64,000 nucleotides of DNA, taken from DAOMNO01 sp035443885. Its GTDB lineage: Bacteria > Planctomycetota > Phycisphaerae > Phycisphaerales > SM1A02. Shown in pieces: positions 1-8,441 of the stretch. The notes beneath the pieces are model-generated. The model searched no databases, was not told where the DNA came from, and worked only from the letters and a program-made list of their open reading frames with translations. A program made the position numbers and the translations under genes. Every line of letters begins with the position of its first letter. The first letter of the stretch is position 1. The stretch is from assembly GCA_035443885.1 (NCBI GenBank), contig DAOMNO010000017.1:5131-69130 (forward strand). The letters run 5' to 3'.

Positions 1-718
1 CCGAGGGCGGCTCCCAGTCCGACTCTTTCTCCACTGTTTCATCCTTCGGCCTTGCTTCCCGGCCTGCGGCCTGCTCCTGCAGTTGCAATTGTGCTTCCAC
101 CAGCGTGAGCAATCGCCTGGCTTCAGGAATCTCCGCGCTTTCCAGAAGCTCAAGCAGATTCTCGCGCGCGAGGTCATATCGGCGATTCTCCACGAGCCAG
201 CGGCAGAGTACGAGATGACGCTCAAACATGCCTGGCGCGAGCGAGGCCCGAAACTCTGCGTACCGCTGCTCAAACGACGGCTCCAGCATCACGCGATCGA
301 CGATCTCCCGCCGAAGCGCCGAGCGGATGCCTTCGGACTCAATCACGACCTGCTCGAAACTGTCTTCGAGGATGATGCCCGTGCGTCGCTGGCCGTTGGT
401 GAGCAGGACGATGCCCCGCGGCCCGCCGCCCGGCTCGTCGGGCGAGATATCGAGCAAACGGACGATTTGCAGAATCCGCACCTTGGGGAAGCTCTCAACG
501 TCGCCGCGCGGTGTGCGCACCACGATGACATCGTCATCCTCAAGCTCCACGAAGCCCGCGACATCTCGGTTGCGATTCACACGAAGCACCACGCGCTGTG
601 GCGGCTCAGGCTTCACTGCATTCTGCTGCGGCTCGTCGTCTGCAACCGTGGGCGCACTGAACATCACGGCTGCGGCCGCCAGCAAGCCGACCAGCAGGAT
701 GAACCGCACACGATGCAT
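1..718 (-). CDS. Partial exported protein of unknown function (C-terminus outside window)
   Basis: The frame is open from an ATG at 718 down to the window edge, giving about 239 residues without a stop. The N-terminus is a typical signal peptide: MHRVRF, then a hydrophobic LLVGLLAAAAVMF stretch and an AxA-like cleavage region. The mature part is rich in charged residues and valine (for example VVLRVNRNRDVAGFVELEDD) and predicts as a beta-rich segment followed by a helical, Glu-rich region. An in-frame ATG at 730 is an alternative start. A GGAG lies just before 730, which is too close for that start and slightly too far (13 nt) for 718. I recognise no family. It is probably periplasmic, and it may follow gdh in transcription because it lies about 160 nt downstream on the same strand. 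Confidence 0.7.
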   Translation of the reverse strand, partial: MHRVRFILLVGLLAAAAVMFSAPTVADDEPQQNAVKPEPPQRVVLRVNRNRDVAGFVELEDDDVIVVRTPRGDVESFPKVRILQIVRLLDISPDEPGGGPRGIVLLTNGQRRTGIILEDSFEQVVIESEGIRSALRREIVDRVMLEPSFEQRYAEFRASLAPGMFERHLVLCRWLVENRRYDLARENLLELLESAEIPEARRLLTLVEAQLQLQEQAAGREARPKDETVEKESDWEPPS

Positions 719-877
719 GGGAACGATCATTCTCCGGGAAATCACACGGGCACGTCAACGCGCTGCTCGCCATTTTGCTGAGCCAACGCCGCTACTGGAT
801 GCGTCACGGCGTTTGCATGTTCGCAATCGAGCCGAAAAGAGTTGCGAAACGCTTGCCATGTTCGGCCTCTGGGCGGA

Positions 878-3800
878 TTACTCCAACGTCGGCAGGATGC
901 CCGATCGATCGAGCAGCGTAACGAGTCGATCGAGCGCTTCGCGCGAAGGAGCCTGCGATGACGAAAGCTCCTGGCTAAGCCGCTGCCGCTCTGATTCGGT
1001 TCGCAGATAGCGCACGGCGGTGTCCGCGATCGCCGCCACTGGCATGGATTCCAGATACTCGAACCCTTCGCGATACACGATTCTCGCACTGAGCGATTTC
1101 GCCATGATCCACTTGAGATACGGCTTCGGCGTGCGCGTCCAGAGGCGATCTTTCACTGTCTCGACCAGAATCGGTGGCAGGTGATCGATGACCAGCGTGC
1201 GCAGCAGCGACAGATCGTCTTCAGGCAGCGAATCAATCGCCGCTTCGATGGCGTCCGCTGTTCGCATCATCACACGGCTGATGCGTGTGCTGAGGTCAGG
1301 CAGCGGGATGTGCGGCCGATGGCGATGAATGCGCATCAGCAGCTCCGCTTCTCGCCGCGCCAATCCACGCAGCTTGACGAGCACCTGCTCGACGAAGCGT
1401 TCCTTGATGGCGAGGAACTCTTCGTCGCTGAGCAACATGCACGCGATGATTTCGTAGCTGGAGCAGATCACGCCGCACTTATTGGCGGATGAATCCTTGA
1501 TGATGACTGCGCCGTGGTCCGACAATTCCTGCCGCGCCTGCGGGTTGAAGAACAGGTTGGCTCCTTCCACGACAAGCCGACTGCTTGGCACGCCTTCCTT
1601 CGTCAGGAACTCGCGCCAGTTTTCTGCGTGAACAGTATTCGGCCGTCCGCCGCACGGCATGAATGCATCAGACACGACGCGATTGTGCATTGTGTTGCGC
1701 AGCCGCACACCCTGCGGTTCATCCAGCGTGGCCAGCCGACCGCGCGGGCCGATCTTGCTGCGATCGAAGTGCGCAATCGGGAGTGAGGCTCGCACGAGGC
1801 GAAGGAGTTCATCGTGGTCGAGTCCGTCGGGGTCTTCCGCGCAACCGCTGCCGTCCGCAATGCCGACGATTCGCGCGTTCGTGCCGTACTCGCGATGAAG
1901 AATGCGAATGCCGTTGCCCGCCACATCGCCATCCGGCCCGCCGGTGATTTTGACGGTGAACGGCTGCTGTTTGGGGTCGATGCCGACAGCCTTGAGCGCG
2001 ACATCAAGGAACACGGCGACACCTTCACTGGTTACGCCATACTCCTTGTGGTTGATGCCCGCGCCGGGCTTGGAACTCATCAGTGCGGCGGGGGTCGGAT
2101 AGCCGCGCTGCTTTGCACGCGCAACGATCCAGTTAATCAGCTCTGGCGTGATGTTCTCATCCGGGCCGAGGTACAGCAGTTCCTGCATTTCGTGGCGGTC
2201 CACAATGCGCTGCTTCGCGGCCGGGTCAGGCGTAATGAGATCCAGCAGCGAATCGACGAAACCCTTGACGCTGCGACTCGGCCTCGCACCTGGCGCAACG
2301 AGAATCGCCGCCTTCGCACCGCCTTCAGGAATGTCCTTGTTCTTAAGCTGCTGCGCGAAAGCAAGGCCGTAAGCTTCGTCATACAACCGCTCGGCTTCGC
2401 GGCCAAACTGCTCAATCCCGATCGGACAGATGGCCCGCACGCCGCCTCGCGCGATGTCGCGAAATCGCACATGGAAGCCATTAAACCCGCGACCATGAAC
2501 GAAGAATACGCCATAGGGAAGCTCCGGCCGCTCTTCGGTGGCGAGGAATACCGGGTCCAGCCGCATCGCCAGCGCGTAACGCTCTTCGATGTAAATATTG
2601 GTGCGGAGCACGGCATTCACCGCGTCGAGCATCTTCAGCAGCAGCGTGCGGCTGTCTTCAAGATCAACTGCCGTTCCGATCTCGCTGCGCAATTCGGCAA
2701 ACCGCGTGTGGAATGACTTGTCATCCAGAGGATTCGCCGGATTGAAGCGATCCAGAAAGAGCCTTGCGACCTTTGCGGATTGCTCAATGTTACGTTCGGC
2801 CAATCGACCGATACGGTCCGGGCTGAATGCATACGGGTTCAGCTTCACGAGTACCTGATGCGCGAGATCGCCGAGCGCGACGACGAGTTCCGCGGTAGGC
2901 GTGTCGATCTCACTATGCCGTGCTGCAAGTTCGAGCGTGCGATCATCAAGCCATTTGTTTCGCAGCAGGTCGCCTCGCAGGACGTTCCAGAGCGGGCCAT
3001 CCGGCGCGATCGGGCCGCCATCCGGCGATTGCACGACGAAACTCAGCAAACCAATCGTGCCGTTCGGACCGTCATCAATCACATCCAGATGCGCGCGATG
3101 AATATTCACGGACGATCGCGCTAACCGCGTGGCAATGCGCTCGAACATGACGCGCTGTGTGGCATTGCCGACCGCCACGGTGATGCGGCATTGCGTGGGG
3201 TCAGATTCCGGCTCCAGCGAGATCGCTGCGCCATCCGTGCCCGTCAGCCGCTGCGTCAGCTCCCAGTTCTTGCAGATGCGCAGCGGCGTAACAGTCAAGA
3301 CATACTCGGCGCGGCAATGCTTGAGGTGCTCCGTGATCATCGCGCGAGTCATCGTCCGGCAGTTTGTCGCTGCGTACTCAACCGTCTGCTCCAGCTTCTG
3401 CGCCTGCAGCGGGTCGTTGGGGTCGAACATCGGCGCTTCGCCAAACTCGAAGGTGTCGAGCACGAGGCTGCCGTCATTCGCCGTGTGAATCTTCGCAGCG
3501 CGCAGATGACGATCGTGCGGCAACTCTCGGACGATGTCCGCCAGCACGCCCGGGTAGTCAAGTGGTCTCATGCTTGTCCACTGCGACCCGTCTTCGCTGC
3601 GCAACGTAAGCTCAATGGGCCGGTTCGACGCCTTGGCTGCGATGATCGCGCGAAGGTGGCTGAGCTGCGTAGCGTGGTCGGTATCCTGAAAGTACATCAG
3701 TGGCATCTGCTGCAGGAACCACGGCACAACTTCCTCCGCTGTTTCGCGCAGGCCACGTGTCAGTTCGTCCACCACCGAAGCGGGATCGGACGGCTTGCCA

Positions 3801-3916
3801 GTCAGAACGCTCATCGTTTTTTCGCGCATCGTGTAGTGATACCATACGAGGCATACGAGAAGCAAGAGGGAACGAAGTAAGGACTTCACCCTGAACTGCC
3901 GCTCGCCGGGATGCAT
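878..3916 (-). CDS. gdh: NAD-specific glutamate dehydrogenase, large (~110 kDa) type
   Basis: This enzyme should oxidatively deaminate glutamate to 2-oxoglutarate with NAD+ in the cytoplasm. The 1012-residue product carries the conserved catalytic and dinucleotide-binding blocks of the large NAD-GDH family: EGGAKAAILVAPG near residue 532, GPDENITPELINWI near 584, SSKPGAGINHKEYGVTSEG near 614 and KITGGPDGDVAGNG near 657. The length fits the 115-kDa class rather than the 180-kDa class. The start at 3916 has a GAGG ribosome site 5 nt upstream, but it would add an unusual hydrophobic stretch (SLLLLVCLVWYHY). ATGs at 3829 and 3814 (MREKTMSVL) give a more normal cytosolic N-terminus but lack a clear ribosome site. 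The family call is firm; the start is not. Confidence 0.93.
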   Translation of the reverse strand: MHPGERQFRVKSLLRSLLLLVCLVWYHYTMREKTMSVLTGKPSDPASVVDELTRGLRETAEEVVPWFLQQMPLMYFQDTDHATQLSHLRAIIAAKASNRPIELTLRSEDGSQWTSMRPLDYPGVLADIVRELPHDRHLRAAKIHTANDGSLVLDTFEFGEAPMFDPNDPLQAQKLEQTVEYAATNCRTMTRAMITEHLKHCRAEYVLTVTPLRICKNWELTQRLTGTDGAAISLEPESDPTQCRITVAVGNATQRVMFERIATRLARSSVNIHRAHLDVIDDGPNGTIGLLSFVVQSPDGGPIAPDGPLWNVLRGDLLRNKWLDDRTLELAARHSEIDTPTAELVVALGDLAHQVLVKLNPYAFSPDRIGRLAERNIEQSAKVARLFLDRFNPANPLDDKSFHTRFAELRSEIGTAVDLEDSRTLLLKMLDAVNAVLRTNIYIEERYALAMRLDPVFLATEERPELPYGVFFVHGRGFNGFHVRFRDIARGGVRAICPIGIEQFGREAERLYDEAYGLAFAQQLKNKDIPEGGAKAAILVAPGARPSRSVKGFVDSLLDLITPDPAAKQRIVDRHEMQELLYLGPDENITPELINWIVARAKQRGYPTPAALMSSKPGAGINHKEYGVTSEGVAVFLDVALKAVGIDPKQQPFTVKITGGPDGDVAGNGIRILHREYGTNARIVGIADGSGCAEDPDGLDHDELLRLVRASLPIAHFDRSKIGPRGRLATLDEPQGVRLRNTMHNRVVSDAFMPCGGRPNTVHAENWREFLTKEGVPSSRLVVEGANLFFNPQARQELSDHGAVIIKDSSANKCGVICSSYEIIACMLLSDEEFLAIKERFVEQVLVKLRGLARREAELLMRIHRHRPHIPLPDLSTRISRVMMRTADAIEAAIDSLPEDDLSLLRTLVIDHLPPILVETVKDRLWTRTPKPYLKWIMAKSLSARIVYREGFEYLESMPVAAIADTAVRYLRTESERQRLSQELSSSQAPSREALDRLVTLLDRSGILPTLE

Positions 3917-4342
3917 CAGCCCTCAAAAGGCGACCACGCCGCCTTTCATGGGCGGCGCGGTCTTCGATCTCCTCCATTTCCTCGACTGGCCCGTACCCCG
4001 ACACAGATCTTTCTCCCCTCTGGAAAACCTGCCTTTTTCTCTTCCGCCCACTCCGGCACAACGTGGTACCGAGTTTGCCCGCCGCGATACACGATCCCCA
4101 ACCAGGAGCCCGACTCAACTTTGCCAACCCGAGAAAAACGAAAAGCCGCAGGCCCTCAGCAGCCTTGCTCAGCTTCCCGGTCAGCCTGACCGGTGCGTTT
4201 TTCTGTTGGCATTCCACGTCACGGTGGGGAACGACGGATGCGCGAGCTTCGTGGGATTCCGCCGCAGGAGTCGTACTGTAACACAGATTCTCCACCGATG
4301 GAAACAAAAAATGACAAGTTATCCCCAAGAATTTTGCAGTTT
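3917..4342. other. Intergenic region, no gene recognised
   Basis: About 425 nt lie between gdh and the NUDIX gene. I see no convincing coding frame; open frames here have no family features. The only structured element is the inverted repeat at 4177-4193 with a following T-run (separate entry). The rest is pyrimidine-rich on the plus strand. Confidence 0.5.
4177..4203 (+). terminator. Hairpin followed by a T-run
   Basis: CCGGTCA at 4177-4183 pairs perfectly with TGACCGG at 4187-4193 across a three-base loop. TGCG and then TTTTT follow on the plus strand. It looks like an intrinsic terminator for plus-strand transcription, but no plus-strand gene lies upstream, so it could also cap an antisense or small RNA. 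On the minus strand it lacks a T-run. Confidence 0.35.
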
Positions 4343-4858
4343 TTAAGTTGGCGGGACTTTGAGAAGCGCAGCATGAATCAACGGCAGAAGTGGCCGGTTT
4401 GCTTCCGGCATCGGCCATTGGTCGAGGTCGTGAGGCAGAACCCAATGGAATGTCGCTGCCAGTGTCGGCTCCGCTCCTGCTGGTACCTGGACCAGAAACA
4501 CGTGCAGGCGGACTGAGCGATCTGGGTAATCATGCTCCAAAACGATGAGCGGATCGATTTGCACCGCTGCAAGTCCGGTCTCCTCAGCCAGCTCCCTCGC
4601 AGCAGCATCGCAGGGTCGCTCACCCGCGTAAACCTTGCCACCTGGGAACTCCCATAACCCCCCACAGTGGGCGCTTTCAGGACGAAGAGCGAGCAGCACG
4701 AAAGCGTGGTTCGACCCGTCATTCCCATCGATATATCGCCATGCGACTGCAAGGGCGACATCGATGACTTTTCGACCATCATCAATGTGTTTGATTGAAG
4801 GCCACGTATGGCTCCGAAACCGGGTATTTTTGCACATAAGACTTTGATAATAATCCAT
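4343..4858 (-). CDS. NUDIX (MutT-like) nucleoside triphosphate pyrophosphohydrolase
   Basis: The product is 171 residues with a complete Nudix box: GKVYAGE, seven residues, then RELAEETGL, matching G-x5-E-x7-REUxEExGU. The preceding GGLWEFPGG is also typical of MutT-type enzymes that hydrolyse oxidised purine nucleoside triphosphates such as 8-oxo-dGTP. Substrate specificity cannot be read from sequence alone. Neither the start at 4858 nor the in-frame ATG at 4837 has a Shine-Dalgarno site. A TATTAT element just before 4837 on this strand raises the possibility of a near-leaderless transcript starting there. It is a stand-alone gene. Confidence 0.85.
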   Translation of the reverse strand: MDYYQSLMCKNTRFRSHTWPSIKHIDDGRKVIDVALAVAWRYIDGNDGSNHAFVLLALRPESAHCGGLWEFPGGKVYAGERPCDAAARELAEETGLAAVQIDPLIVLEHDYPDRSVRLHVFLVQVPAGAEPTLAATFHWVLPHDLDQWPMPEANRPLLPLIHAALLKVPPT

Positions 4859-4892
4859 TTACGAAAATGTCTCACAACCCGCTATTGCGCCA

Positions 4893-4922
4893 TTGACCGG
4901 ACTGCCGACATGACACTACTGT
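4893..4922 (+). promoter_or_regulatory. Possible promoter for the leader RNA and PagL-like gene
   Basis: TTGACC (4893-4898) is followed after 18 nt by TACTGT (4917-4922). The -35 is good and the -10 weak. It would start transcription around 4929, directly ahead of the two-hairpin leader. Confidence 0.3.
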
Positions 4923-4936
4923 CTTGCAGAAACCAG

Positions 4937-5001
4937 CACGGCCTTCTGGCCGTGGCGTGCCGCCGTCCGGAGTGTCGGAGCGTCCGGGCGGCGGTTTTTT
5001 T
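4937..5001 (+). terminator. Two-hairpin leader ending in a strong intrinsic terminator
   Basis: The first hairpin is CACGGCC/GGCCGTG with a TTCT loop (4937-4954). The second pairs CCGCCGTCCGG (4960-4970) with CCGGGCGGCGG (4984-4994), an 11-bp stem with one G-T pair. Seven Ts follow at 4995-5001. It lies on the plus strand about 90 nt ahead of the PagL-like start codon, with no plus-strand gene before it. It is therefore a candidate transcription attenuator or a very short terminated RNA. Confidence 0.6.
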
Positions 5002-5089
5002 ATGCGCCACGCGGGTTTTCTATCGCGAAACGATTTGCCCGGCTGCTGAGCGACGGGTATTTTGCCGACCATCAATCATGGAGGCATAC

Positions 5090-5749
5090 GTGAACATCAT
5101 CATCCCCGTTTCAATCGCATTCGCAACCTGCGTTACCGGTATCGCGGCAGCAGATTCAACCGCCGCCGAGAACGCCGCTCCGCAGCGGTTCGAGTTCAAG
5201 TATGACCCCTCGCATGATGCCGTGCGCACGCACGACGCGAGTAGCAACATCGCGTTCGCTGCCCTCGGCGCACCTGCGTTCGGCTCCGCGGGAAGCACGC
5301 GTTGGAGCGTTCAGGGCGGTGTTGGCATCGATGTGAAGCGATCCGAGAATAAACTCGGCCTGCTCGGCCTTGGAATCAGCCACTTCATCTTTGAAAACCT
5401 CAGCCTCGACGCAGAGCTGAACGCGATGTTCTTCGATCAGCGCGGCAGCGATGCATTCGGTGGCAACCTCAACTTCCTCTTCCGCTGGCACTTCTTCGCC
5501 CAGGAGACATGGTCCATCTACCTCGACGGCGGCGCGGGCGTGCTCTTCACCACGCGCGATGTGCCCTCAAACGGATCGTCGTTCAACTTCACGCCACAGG
5601 CTGGCCTCGGTGTCAGCTTCGATATCGGCAATGACATGCGCGTCCTCACCGGTGTGCGCTGGCACCACATCTCGAACGCCAGCACGTATCGCTCAAACCC
5701 CGGCCGAGACAGCGTGATGGGCTACGTGGGCTTGAGCATGCCCTTCTGA
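5090..5749 (+). CDS. Acyloxyacyl hydrolase / lipid A 3-O-deacylase (PagL-like), outer membrane
   Basis: The 219-residue product has a signal peptide ending near AAADS and a run of alternating beta-strands ending in phenylalanine (LSMPF), as expected of a small outer-membrane beta-barrel. The motif RWHHISNAS (residues 190-198) matches the PagL catalytic H-x-S-N segment, with His193 and Ser195. The position equivalent to the PagL catalytic Glu, 12 residues after the Ser, is Asp207. Such enzymes remove the 3-O acyl chain from lipid A. The GTG start at 5090 is chosen because GGAGG lies 5 nt upstream; an ATG at 5078 overlaps that ribosome site. The gene is monocistronic, preceded by a terminator-like leader and followed by a strong bidirectional terminator. 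Confidence 0.75.
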   Translation: MNIIIPVSIAFATCVTGIAAADSTAAENAAPQRFEFKYDPSHDAVRTHDASSNIAFAALGAPAFGSAGSTRWSVQGGVGIDVKRSENKLGLLGLGISHFIFENLSLDAELNAMFFDQRGSDAFGGNLNFLFRWHFFAQETWSIYLDGGAGVLFTTRDVPSNGSSFNFTPQAGLGVSFDIGNDMRVLTGVRWHHISNASTYRSNPGRDSVMGYVGLSMPF

Positions 5750-5780
5750 CGCACGACGATTCAACATCATCATCAAAAGC

Positions 5781-5811
5781 AAGAAGGCAAAGGAGCTTCC
5801 TTTGCCTTCTT
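5781..5811. terminator. Bidirectional intrinsic terminator
   Basis: A perfect 14-bp stem, AAGAAGGCAAAGGA (5781-5794) and its complement (5798-5811), closes a GCT loop between the convergent PagL-like gene and fabF. A-rich and T-rich flanks allow it to work on both strands. Confidence 0.85.
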
Positions 5812-5839
5812 TGTCGTACTGAGAAAGATTCGGCACAAC

Positions 5840-7099
5840 TCAATCGCCGCGATACTTGGCGAACGCAAGGCTCACGTTGTGCCCGCCGAAGCCGAACGAG
5901 TTGTTGAGCGCACATCGCACCGGCCGCTCCTGCGCGGTATTCGCGACGAAGTCGAGCGCGAAGCCGTCGTCAGGATGTTCCAGGTTGATCGTCGGCGGCA
6001 TGATGTCGTGATACACAGCAAGAATCACGGCGACCGACTCCACGCCACCCGCAGCGCCAAGCGTGTGGCCCGTCATGGATTTCGTCGAGCACATCGTCAG
6101 CTTGCGCGCATGATCGTTGAACAGGCTCATCACCGCAGTCACTTCCGCAGCGTCGCCCAACGGCGTTGATGTGCCGTGTGCATTGATGTGATCGATCTGA
6201 TCCAGATTCAGGCGCGCATCGCGCATCGCTTCTTCCATCGCCCGCTTCGCGCCTTTGCCTTCCGCATCCGGCGCTGCGATGTGATCTGCATCGCCTGATG
6301 AACCGAAGCCGACGATCTCCGCGTAAATCTTCGCGCCGCGCGCTTTGGCATGGGCCAGTTCTTCGAGAATGATGACTGCTGCGCCTTCCGAAAGGACGAA
6401 ACCGTCACGATCGCGATCGAACGGCCGCGAAGCGCGTTGCGGCTCATCATTCCGAGTGGAGAGCGCTTTCATGGCGGCAAACGAGCTGATGCATAAAGGT
6501 GAAATGGCCGCCTCAGCACCACCCGCGAACATCACCTCGGCATCACCTCGTTGGATCAGATGAAACGCCGTGCCGATGGCATGCGCGCCGGTTGCACACG
6601 CGGTGGCCACCGCCGAGTTCACGCCGCGAAGATCATGACGAATCGACACGTTGCCAGCGCATGCGTTCACCATGAGTTTGGGCACGGTGAAGGGACTGAT
6701 TTTGCGCGGCCCCCCTTCAAGCAGGCGACGATGGCCTTCTTCAATCGTGAGAATGCCGCCGACGCCGGAACCGATGACCACACCGCGTCGATAGGGGTCG
6801 CCCGTCGAGAAATCGATGCCGCAATCTCTCGCGGCTTCATCCGCCGCACCCATGCCGAGCAGACAGAAGCGGTCCATGCGTTTCAGTTCGCGATGCTCAA
6901 CGACGGACGAGCCGTCCCAGTCGGCAATCTCACCGGCGATTCGCACGCTCCACTGGTCGTCCTGTTGAAAGCATGTGATCGGCCCGATGCCGGACCGCCC
7001 TTCGATCAACCCTTTCCATGTGGTGGGCACGTCATGCCCAAGGTTCGTCACCGCGCCAAGGCCGGTGATAACGACGCGCCGCCTCGGATAACTGGTCAT
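5840..7099 (-). CDS. fabF: 3-oxoacyl-[ACP] synthase II (FabF)
   Basis: FabF condenses malonyl-ACP with acyl-ACP in fatty-acid chain elongation. The 419-residue product has the full ketosynthase triad: nucleophile Cys168 in TACATGAHA, His in NAHGTSTPLGD near residue 310 and His in GHTLGAAGG near 345. The N-terminus RRVVITGLGAVTNLG is standard and the length is typical. A GAGGGG ribosome site lies 9 nt before the ATG at 7099. It is the last gene of the fabD-lipoprotein-fabG-acpP-fabF unit. A small CCTGCG/CGCAGG hairpin (7141-7156) in the 129-nt gap after acpP might attenuate read-through so that acpP is made in excess; that is inference. Confidence 0.96.
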   Translation of the reverse strand: MTSYPRRRVVITGLGAVTNLGHDVPTTWKGLIEGRSGIGPITCFQQDDQWSVRIAGEIADWDGSSVVEHRELKRMDRFCLLGMGAADEAARDCGIDFSTGDPYRRGVVIGSGVGGILTIEEGHRRLLEGGPRKISPFTVPKLMVNACAGNVSIRHDLRGVNSAVATACATGAHAIGTAFHLIQRGDAEVMFAGGAEAAISPLCISSFAAMKALSTRNDEPQRASRPFDRDRDGFVLSEGAAVIILEELAHAKARGAKIYAEIVGFGSSGDADHIAAPDAEGKGAKRAMEEAMRDARLNLDQIDHINAHGTSTPLGDAAEVTAVMSLFNDHARKLTMCSTKSMTGHTLGAAGGVESVAVILAVYHDIMPPTINLEHPDDGFALDFVANTAQERPVRCALNNSFGFGGHNVSLAFAKYRGD

Positions 7100-7228
7100 G
7101 TCGCCCGACCCCTCATGCCATCAACCCCAAAAGGCAACGCCCTGCGACGGCGCAGGCACAGCGCAGCCGCTTCAGAACAAGCCGAAACGCCGACGCTGGC
7201 ATCGGCGCGATGGCGCGCGATGACAACC

Positions 7229-7474
7229 TTACTTGTTGGCATTCTGCATGATGTAGGAGATAGCCTGTCCAACGGTCTGAATCTTCTCCGCATCCTCGTC
7301 TGGAATGGAGGTTTCGAACTCGTCTTCGAGTTCCATCACCAACTCCACGGTGTCGAGGCTGTCGGCGTTCAGATCGTTGGCGAAGCTGGTCTCCCGGCTG
7401 ATTTCGGCCTTATCGACGCCCATTTGTTCAGCGACGATCTCAACGACCTTGGCTTCAATCTCGGCTTCCGTCAC
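7229..7474 (-). CDS. acpP: Acyl carrier protein
   Basis: The 81-residue acidic protein carries growing acyl chains on a 4'-phosphopantetheine attached to Ser39 of the NADSLDTVELVMELE motif. It matches the canonical ACP size and fold. The GTG start at 7474 is preceded by AGGAGA with a 7-nt spacer, which rules out the longer upstream extension. It sits between fabG and fabF as in many bacteria. A promoter-like element at 7540-7569 may give it a transcript of its own. Confidence 0.96.
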   Translation of the reverse strand: MTEAEIEAKVVEIVAEQMGVDKAEISRETSFANDLNADSLDTVELVMELEDEFETSIPDEDAEKIQTVGQAISYIMQNANK

Positions 7475-7539
7475 GGTTGAATCTCCTGAAAACTGTAGTG
7501 CTGGTTGTAGGCCAGAGGGCAGAGAATCCGCCCGGCCGC

Positions 7540-7569
7540 ATTCTAGATGAACATGCTCCGAATCGCCAA
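7540..7569 (-). promoter_or_regulatory. Predicted internal promoter upstream of acpP
   Basis: On the minus strand TTGGCG (7569-7564) and TAGAAT (7545-7540) are separated by 18 nt. The -10 differs from consensus at one position. The element lies in the fabG-acpP gap, about 65 nt before the acpP GTG. Confidence 0.4.
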
Positions 7570-7589
7570 CACGCTCGCGGCCATGGGGT

Positions 7590-8324
7590 TCAGCACACCA
7601 TTCCGCCATCCACCACGATCACCTGCCCCGTCAGATACCCCGCCAGGTCGGATGTTACAAACGACACGGTATGGGCGATTTCCTCAGGCCTGCCGAACCG
7701 CCGCGCAGGCAGGTTCTTGATGACCTCTTCCTTGAGCTGCTGCGGCAGGGCCTCGGTCATCGCCGTTTCGACAAACCCCGGTGCGACCACATTCGCGGTG
7801 ATGCCCTTCGAGCCGAACTCCTTGGCGATCGTCTTCGTGAGGCCAGCCAGCCCCGCTTTGGCTGCTGCATAGTTCGCCTGACCTGTATTGCCGATGACAC
7901 CGGTAACAGAGCCGATGTTGACAATGCGACCGAACTTCCCGCGCATCATCGGCCTCGCTGCGGCTCGACAGGCAACAAACGCCGACTTCAGGTTGACGTT
8001 GATGACCTCATCAAAATCGTCATCGCTCATGCGAAGCATCAGCCCATCGCGCGTGATGCCTGCGTTGTTGACGAGAATGTCAAGCCGCCCATGCGTTGAT
8101 GCCACCGCTTCGATCAGCTCGGTCAGCGCTTCGCTGTTGCCGATGTCGCACGCGCGAACTTCCGCCACGCCGCCTGCCTGTTGAATGCTCTGGCAGACTT
8201 CTTCAAGCGATGACTCCGTCCGGCTGACCAATACGACCAGACGGCCATCCGCAGCGAGGCGCTCTGCGATCGCACGGCCGATGCCGCGGCTGGCTCCCGT
8301 CACAATGGCAATGCGCTGTTCGAT
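7590..8324 (-). CDS. fabG: 3-oxoacyl-[ACP] reductase (FabG) with unusual start
   Basis: FabG is the NADPH-dependent ketoacyl-ACP reductase of fatty-acid elongation. It shows TGASRGIGRAIA (cofactor loop), NNAGITRD, the catalytic Ser in NIGSVTGVIG, and YAAAKAGL with Tyr and Lys. The first strand of the Rossmann fold (EQRIAIVTG) is intact in frame, but no ATG, GTG or TTG precedes it: the frame runs back to a TGA at about 8337. The first standard codon, GTG at 8303, would remove that strand. An ATC at 8324 lies 8 nt after AAGGG and would give 244 residues, the usual FabG length. Either a rare ATC start is used, or one base is missing (an ATG at 8332 is one base out of frame). The family call is certain and the start is unresolved. 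Confidence 0.9.
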   Translation of the reverse strand: MEQRIAIVTGASRGIGRAIAERLAADGRLVVLVSRTESSLEEVCQSIQQAGGVAEVRACDIGNSEALTELIEAVASTHGRLDILVNNAGITRDGLMLRMSDDDFDEVINVNLKSAFVACRAAARPMMRGKFGRIVNIGSVTGVIGNTGQANYAAAKAGLAGLTKTIAKEFGSKGITANVVAPGFVETAMTEALPQQLKEEVIKNLPARRFGRPEEIAHTVSFVTSDLAGYLTGQVIVVDGGMVC

Positions 8325-8441
8325 GACGACATCCCTTCAATGATGGGTGAAAAAATGGCCCGCATACGCGAGCCATGAAACATTCGAGCATGGATTGTAC
8401 TGCGTCCTCGCCGCCTGCCAACTCGCAAGCGCACGAAACGA

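Noticed and set aside
3612..4445. Minus-strand frame covering the gdh 5' end and upstream intergenic DNA
   Set aside because: Overlaps two real genes, no recognisable domain and no ribosome site.
8300..8332. Ten-codon leader peptide ATG at 8332 (MSSSNSALPL) ending at the fabG GTG
   Set aside because: AAGGG abuts the ATG directly, leaving no spacer, and the peptide has no attenuator-like content; a missing base or ATC start for fabG explains the site better.
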